A DNA stretch of 64,000 bases. Source: Heliopora coerulea. Its lineage: Eukaryota; Cnidaria; Anthozoa; Scleralcyonacea; Helioporidae. Each line of letters starts with the position of its first letter. The first letter of the stretch is position 1. Below are positions 60,280-64,000 of this stretch, in pieces. Location of the stretch: the NCBI GenBank assembly GCA_030142905.1, contig JASJOG010000010.1, positions 819,501 through 883,500 on the forward strand, read 5' to 3'. The notes under the pieces are model-generated. The model was given only the letters and a program-made list of their open reading frames with translations. It searched no databases and was not told where the DNA came from. The position numbers and the translations under genes are program-made.

Positions 60280-60364
60280 ATGGAATTTATATGTTAGATG
60301 TATGAGAGTTTGGAAATATCTTGAGATAATTCCAAGCTCTCGTACATCTAACATATAAATTCCA
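60280..60364. repeat. Long hairpin with 35-bp arms and 13-nt loop
   Basis: TGGAATTTATATGTTAGATG... and its inverse ...CATCTAACATATAAATTCCA differ at only two positions, both compatible with G-U pairing in one strand. Confidence 0.8.
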
Positions 60365-60439
60365 TCTATATCATTATCAATATATAGTGGCTTCCGCTTA
60401 GGTCGAACATATATGTCGAACTTGCACCTTGACTCTCCA

Positions 60440-60545
60440 TCTGAGTCTTGGTAGTTCAATGGTTAGAGCGTCTCACCGGTCATCAGGGGGTTGCGAGTTC
60501 GGTCACCGTTTGGGGCTCAGAAATCGTTTTCCTGAGGATAAGGGC
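60440..60545 (+). mobile_element. tRNA-derived SINE, same family as 28.3 kb
   Basis: GGTAGTTCAATGGTTAGAGC (A box), CTCACCGGTCATCAGGGGG, GCGAGTTCGGTCAC (B box), GTTTGGGGCTCAGAAATCG and CTTGACGATCGTTC match the 28-kb copies. Confidence 0.75.
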
Positions 60546-60568
60546 TTGACGATCGTTCATCTATCATC

Positions 60569-60571
60569 TCA

Positions 60572-60610
<39 letters not shown>

Positions 60611-60657
60611 TCAGACTGTGTGAAAATAAATAATAATAATAATAATAATAATAATAA
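60569..60657. repeat. (TAA)n microsatellite, two blocks
   Basis: TAA units at 60569-60608 and 60630-60657, running directly into the LINE fragment reading frame. Confidence 0.95.
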
Positions 60658-61541
60658 GAGAAGAGAAGTATCAAATGCTGGAGAGAAGATATAACATCAA
60701 AAGTAAAGGTGTGACCATTGTGCTGGAAGAGCTAAAGCAAAGGGTCATTGCAAAGAAAGCAAAGGTAAATAGATACGAACAAAGAATAAAGCAATACCGG
60801 CAAAATAGAATGTTCAATGTGGATCAGAAGATGGTTTATCAAGAATTGAGCGGAGCTAGCAGACAGGAGAAGATTGTACCTGACATTGAAGAAAGCAAGA
60901 AATTTTGGGAAAGTATGTGGGACAACAAAAAGAAACATAATGACAGGGCAGAATGGTTACAAGAATTAAAAGAGCATATAGACCATACTAGACAAGAAGA
61001 CCTACATATTAACTAAACTAAGGTTGAGATGCAGTGCAGAAAGACGCCTAATTGGAAAGCGCCTGGGCCAGATGGGGTGCAGGGGTTTTGGTTTAAGAAA
61101 TTAACAGCTTGCCATCAGAGAATAGCAGAGCAATTGGAGGGGGTATTAAATGAAGGTGGAGAACTTCCGGAATGGATGACATGTGGCAGAACAGTGCTTT
61201 GTGTAAAAGACCCCGCAAAAGGCAACGCTGTTGACAATTTTAGACCTATATCGTGTCTTCCAGTGATGTGGAAGCTTGTGACTGGTATTATTGCAGAAAG
61301 TATATACGATTTTCTAGATTCCAACAAAATTCTACCAAATGAACAGAAAGGCTGCAAAAGACAATGCAGAGGAACTAAAGACCAGTTGCCCATTGATAAG
61401 TTGGTGCTTAAGGACTGCATAAAAAGACACACTAACCTAGCAATGGCATGGGTAGATTATCAAAAAGCGTACGACATGGTACCACATTCATGGATTGAGG
61501 AATCGTTGCGATTGAACAGCCAGGTGGAAAACGAAGTTTAG
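60658..61541 (+). pseudogene. R4/Dong-like LINE ORF fragment in (TAA)n
   Basis: A single frame, interrupted only by TAA at 61014, reads EEKYQMLERRYNIKSKG, then NRYEQRIKQYRQNRMFNVDQ and, after the stop, [60 protein letters not shown] and [20 protein letters not shown]. These are reverse-transcriptase motifs 0-2/A (DYQKAYD supplies the first catalytic Asp) of the R4/Dong clade. The YxDD box and C-terminus are missing: the frame ends where the Penelope element begins. It starts right at (TAA)n, and Dong is known to insert in TAA repeats. Confidence 0.8.
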
Positions 61542-61605
61542 TTAGAAATATAATAGCCCAGCAAACAAGTTTAAATAGAGCCATAATGGAACCATATCTT
61601 TAAAA

Positions 61606-61660
61606 GAGTTTTATTGACTAACGTTTCGTTACTTAACCAGTAACATCATCAGAGTAATTA
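61606..61660 (-). ncRNA. Penelope hammerhead-like ribozyme motif
   Basis: Minus strand: CUGAUGA (61652-61646), extra U, stem II GUUAC/GUAAC with a UGGUUAA loop, GAAA (61627-61624), minimal stem III AC/GU, and cleavage GUC (61618-61616). The extra U between core and stem II, and a C-A mismatch in stem I, make self-cleavage uncertain. It sits about 210 nt after the ORF stop, where Penelope terminal repeats carry hammerheads. Confidence 0.6.
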
Positions 61661-61868
61661 TTTACAAGAGTTGAGAGGCTTAAATAGCTAACTGTTACAA
61701 AAATAGTGATGAAAGAATGTCACAAAGGATTAGCGGAACGATTAGCAAGAACAATTAACGGAAGGAGTGCGAGTAATAAAGTGATGAAGAATTAGACGTG
61801 TGAAGAATTTAATTAGAGGGGAGGGAAAAAAAAAAAAAATAAAAAAAAAAAAATGTCAAGAAATAACG

Positions 61869-64000
61869 TTAAAAAAGTGCTAAAGGAAAGGATCTGATAT
61901 TAGCGTTAAGAGACGGTTGCATTCTAGAAATTAACAGACTTTCTCGCAGAAGAACGTCAAACTGAGTAGAACCAGAGGATAAGATTTCGAAATCATCAAA
62001 AGAGATTTCATGGTCGGTTTTCACCTTGTGTGAAAGGACACTAGATAGTGTAGAGTGTGAGAGCGGTTTTCCAGTGTAGGCTGAAATACCTAAGTGATCG
62101 GAGATCCTCGTGTGTAATAAACGGCATGTTTCGCCTATATACGACGCCTGGCAGCGTCGGCACGTGAATTTGTAAACAACATGGGATCTCAATTTGAGTG
62201 GTAAGCGATCTTTAAAACGGAAAAAGTTAGACAGACGAGAAACGGGCCGAAAAGCAATACGAATTTGGAGGTGTGGATAGGCTGACGAAAGTAATTTAAT
62301 AACTTGTTGACGAATTTGTAGGCCATGATTTCCGGTAAAAGGTAAAACTAAAGAGAGTAAGAGCCTAGGTGCCGAAAGAGGTTTTACTGGAGGATGAGAA
62401 ATTTTGTTTAAAAAAATTCGAAAACAGTGGTCCAAGAATCTGCGTGGATATCCATTTTGTTTTAATAAAGTTTTCAGTTTCTCAAGTTCAGCGTGGAAAA
62501 TATCGTAAGAGGAGCTTAGTTTAAAATAACGAAACATCAAAGTGTAAATTAATCCCTTTTTAAACACGAGGGGTATAAAACTTTCGAAGTTGGTAAAAAG
62601 CCCGGTGAATGTTGGTTTGCGATAAACTGAGGTAACAAATGAACCATTAGAGCGTTGGATTTTAATGTCAAGGAACGGAAGTGTTTTGTCAGCTTCAATT
62701 ACACAAGTAAAATTAATGCAGGTGTGTTGGGAATTTAGATAATCCAAAAAGGGAGTAATGTGGTCTTTAGATTTAAACAAAATAAAACAATCGTCAACGT
62801 AACGCCTGTAATATATGGGTTTGAAGTGAGCGGGGCAATTTTTAAGCCAATTTTGTTCGTGAAATGAAAGAAAAATGTTGGCAAAGGAGGGACCGAGAGG
62901 CGAACCCATAGCGACACCTTCAATTTGATCAAAAAACCTACCTCTGAAAGTAAAATGACAATTTTTGACCGATAAATTAAGGAGTTGCTTAAGCTGTTCA
63001 CGAGAAAAACCTTGAAATAATTGAACGGAAGAAAATAACTGATCGAGAATAATATCTATGGTTTCATCAATAGGTATGTTGGTGAAGAGTGAGGTGATGT
63101 CAAAACTGGCCATTATTAAGTTACTAGAATTAATATTAAGGGAAAATAAATCCTGAATGAAAGAGAAAGTATCACTAACTAAGTAAGGACCTAAGGAAAG
63201 AGGGCGAAGCAAAAGAACGAGAAACTTAGCTAAATTATACGAATGAGTACCGATTGCCGATAAAATAGGTCTTAGAGGAATGTTGGTCTTGTGTACCTTT
63301 GGTAAGCCATATATTATGCCAGGTCGGGAACCCGTTGGTGACAACTGTTTAAGCTGTTCATCGGTGATCGTGTTGCTCTTCTTAAGTTCTTTGAGAAGGG
63401 TTCGTATTTTATTCTCACGTTTTATCGTGGTCTTGACGGGGTCATCTAGCAGAGGTTTAAATTTGTTGGTATCCTGCAAAATATCTTCCATTTTAGATTC
63501 ATAGTCAGCCTTGTCTAGGACAACCACACCATTGCCCTTGTCTGGCTTAATAATAACGATATTGTTATCATCCTTCAGACTTCTTAAAATGTTCAGTTCC
63601 CCAGTAGACAAGGCAGAAGTAGGAGGGGAGTACGTACGATATCCAGATAGTGCAATGTCTTTAAGCCTGGTCTTAACGCTGTCCTTGTTGTGACCAGAGT
63701 TAGGGGAGATCGGTTGGTTCAGAATTTTCCGGTACAAAATTTCAAAAGGAACGAGGAAGTTGCAAAAGTTTAACTTTCTTGGTGGTATCGAGAAATCAAG
63801 GCCCAATGCGAGAACTGCTTTCTCCTTGTCGGATAAGGGGCGACTGGAATAGTTGAAGATCACCTTGTTTGGATCAATGGAAGTAGATGAAGACGAGTTG
63901 ATACGGAGGCGGAGAAGTTTTTTATCTTGCACTTTTTCATGGTGAGAAAGTTTCTTTGAGTTTTCGGAGTCTACTATGGATTTCAAATGTATGAGGTCGA
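61869..64000 (-). CDS. Penelope-like reverse transcriptase / GIY-YIG endonuclease (partial)
   Basis: The frame is open from the window edge to a stop at 61869, at least 710 codons with no frameshift. The first possible start listed at 63986 is TTG, so the protein probably begins outside. Counting from there: a conserved N-terminal NNIVIIKPDKGNGVVVLDK (141-159), RT finger GLPKVHK (227-233), motif A FDITSLFTNIP (295-305), motif B EGVAMGSPLGPSFANIFL (356-373), catalytic YVDD (396-399), motif D TLPFLDIKI (434-442), and GIY-YIG VVYKFTC...YIGE (603-619) with CxxC, Arg 627 and Glu 682. Both catalytic centres are complete, which is rare among the decayed elements here; the copy may be young or active. 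The RT would copy RNA and the GIY-YIG nuclease nick the target DNA. Confidence 0.93.
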   Translation of the reverse strand, partial: DLIHLKSIVDSENSKKLSHHEKVQDKKLLRLRINSSSSTSIDPNKVIFNYSSRPLSDKEKAVLALGLDFSIPPRKLNFCNFLVPFEILYRKILNQPISPNSGHNKDSVKTRLKDIALSGYRTYSPPTSALSTGELNILRSLKDDNNIVIIKPDKGNGVVVLDKADYESKMEDILQDTNKFKPLLDDPVKTTIKRENKIRTLLKELKKSNTITDEQLKQLSPTGSRPGIIYGLPKVHKTNIPLRPILSAIGTHSYNLAKFLVLLLRPLSLGPYLVSDTFSFIQDLFSLNINSSNLIMASFDITSLFTNIPIDETIDIILDQLFSSVQLFQGFSREQLKQLLNLSVKNCHFTFRGRFFDQIEGVAMGSPLGPSFANIFLSFHEQNWLKNCPAHFKPIYYRRYVDDCFILFKSKDHITPFLDYLNSQHTCINFTCVIEADKTLPFLDIKIQRSNGSFVTSVYRKPTFTGLFTNFESFIPLVFKKGLIYTLMFRYFKLSSSYDIFHAELEKLKTLLKQNGYPRRFLDHCFRIFLNKISHPPVKPLSAPRLLLSLVLPFTGNHGLQIRQQVIKLLSSAYPHLQIRIAFRPVSRLSNFFRFKDRLPLKLRSHVVYKFTCRRCQASYIGETCRLLHTRISDHLGISAYTGKPLSHSTLSSVLSHKVKTDHEISFDDFEILSSGSTQFDVLLRESLLISRMQPSLNANIRSFPLALF

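Larger units (their letters stand above)
61550..64000 (-). mobile_element. Penelope-like retroelement, 3' part, runs off window
   Basis: Minus-strand order: RT/GIY-YIG ORF (open from beyond 64000 to 61869), a T-rich 3' region (complement of A-runs at 61826-61854), and a hammerhead-like motif (61606-61660). The 3' border is at about 61545-61560, where it interrupts the LINE fragment. Located in an ERCC3 intron in the same transcriptional orientation. Confidence 0.85.

Overview
The window is animal nuclear DNA. It is AT-rich, its one large gene is broken into many tiny exons with GT/AG borders, and it carries Penelope-like elements, Tc1/mariner, hAT-like MITEs, Crypton-like tyrosine recombinases, tRNA-derived SINEs and hammerhead ribozymes. 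Together these suggest a cnidarian, most likely an anthozoan (coral or anemone). That assignment is inference from the repeat repertoire and has not been tested by a search.

Layout. 1-0.9 kb: AT microsatellite holding a two-unit 'retrozyme' with two intact type I hammerhead ribozymes on the minus strand. 1.6-2.2 kb: a broken tyrosine-recombinase gene. 6.65-7.2 kb: a basic helix-loop-helix transcription factor, the only intact ordinary single-exon ORF. 7.2-24 kb: intergenic DNA with microsatellites, a 1.6-kb dead Tc1-type transposon and several MITEs. 24.0-59.8 kb (minus strand): the 3' part of ERCC3/XPB, the TFIIH helicase. I reconstructed it as 30 small in-phase exons coding 601 residues plus stop; the first ~180 residues lie beyond the right edge. 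60-64 kb, inside the next upstream ERCC3 intron: SINE, (TAA)n with an R4/Dong-like LINE fragment, and a Penelope-like element whose RT/GIY-YIG ORF is open for more than 700 codons and runs off the window.

ERCC3 introns hold most of the mobile DNA: LINE fragments, SINEs, a pentanucleotide satellite, palindromic fold-back elements, two further tyrosine-recombinase remnants, a second Penelope GIY-YIG element and another intact hammerhead motif at 44.9 kb. The recurring theme is small self-cleaving RNA motifs attached to retroelements. Three motifs have all invariant core residues (two at 0.3-0.6 kb, one at 44.9 kb). Two are hammerhead-like with an extra core U (40.5 and 61.6 kb). Several more share a decayed core inside inverted repeats.

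Apart from the bHLH protein and ERCC3 I found no other recognisable host gene. Long stretches in which I see nothing are stated as such.
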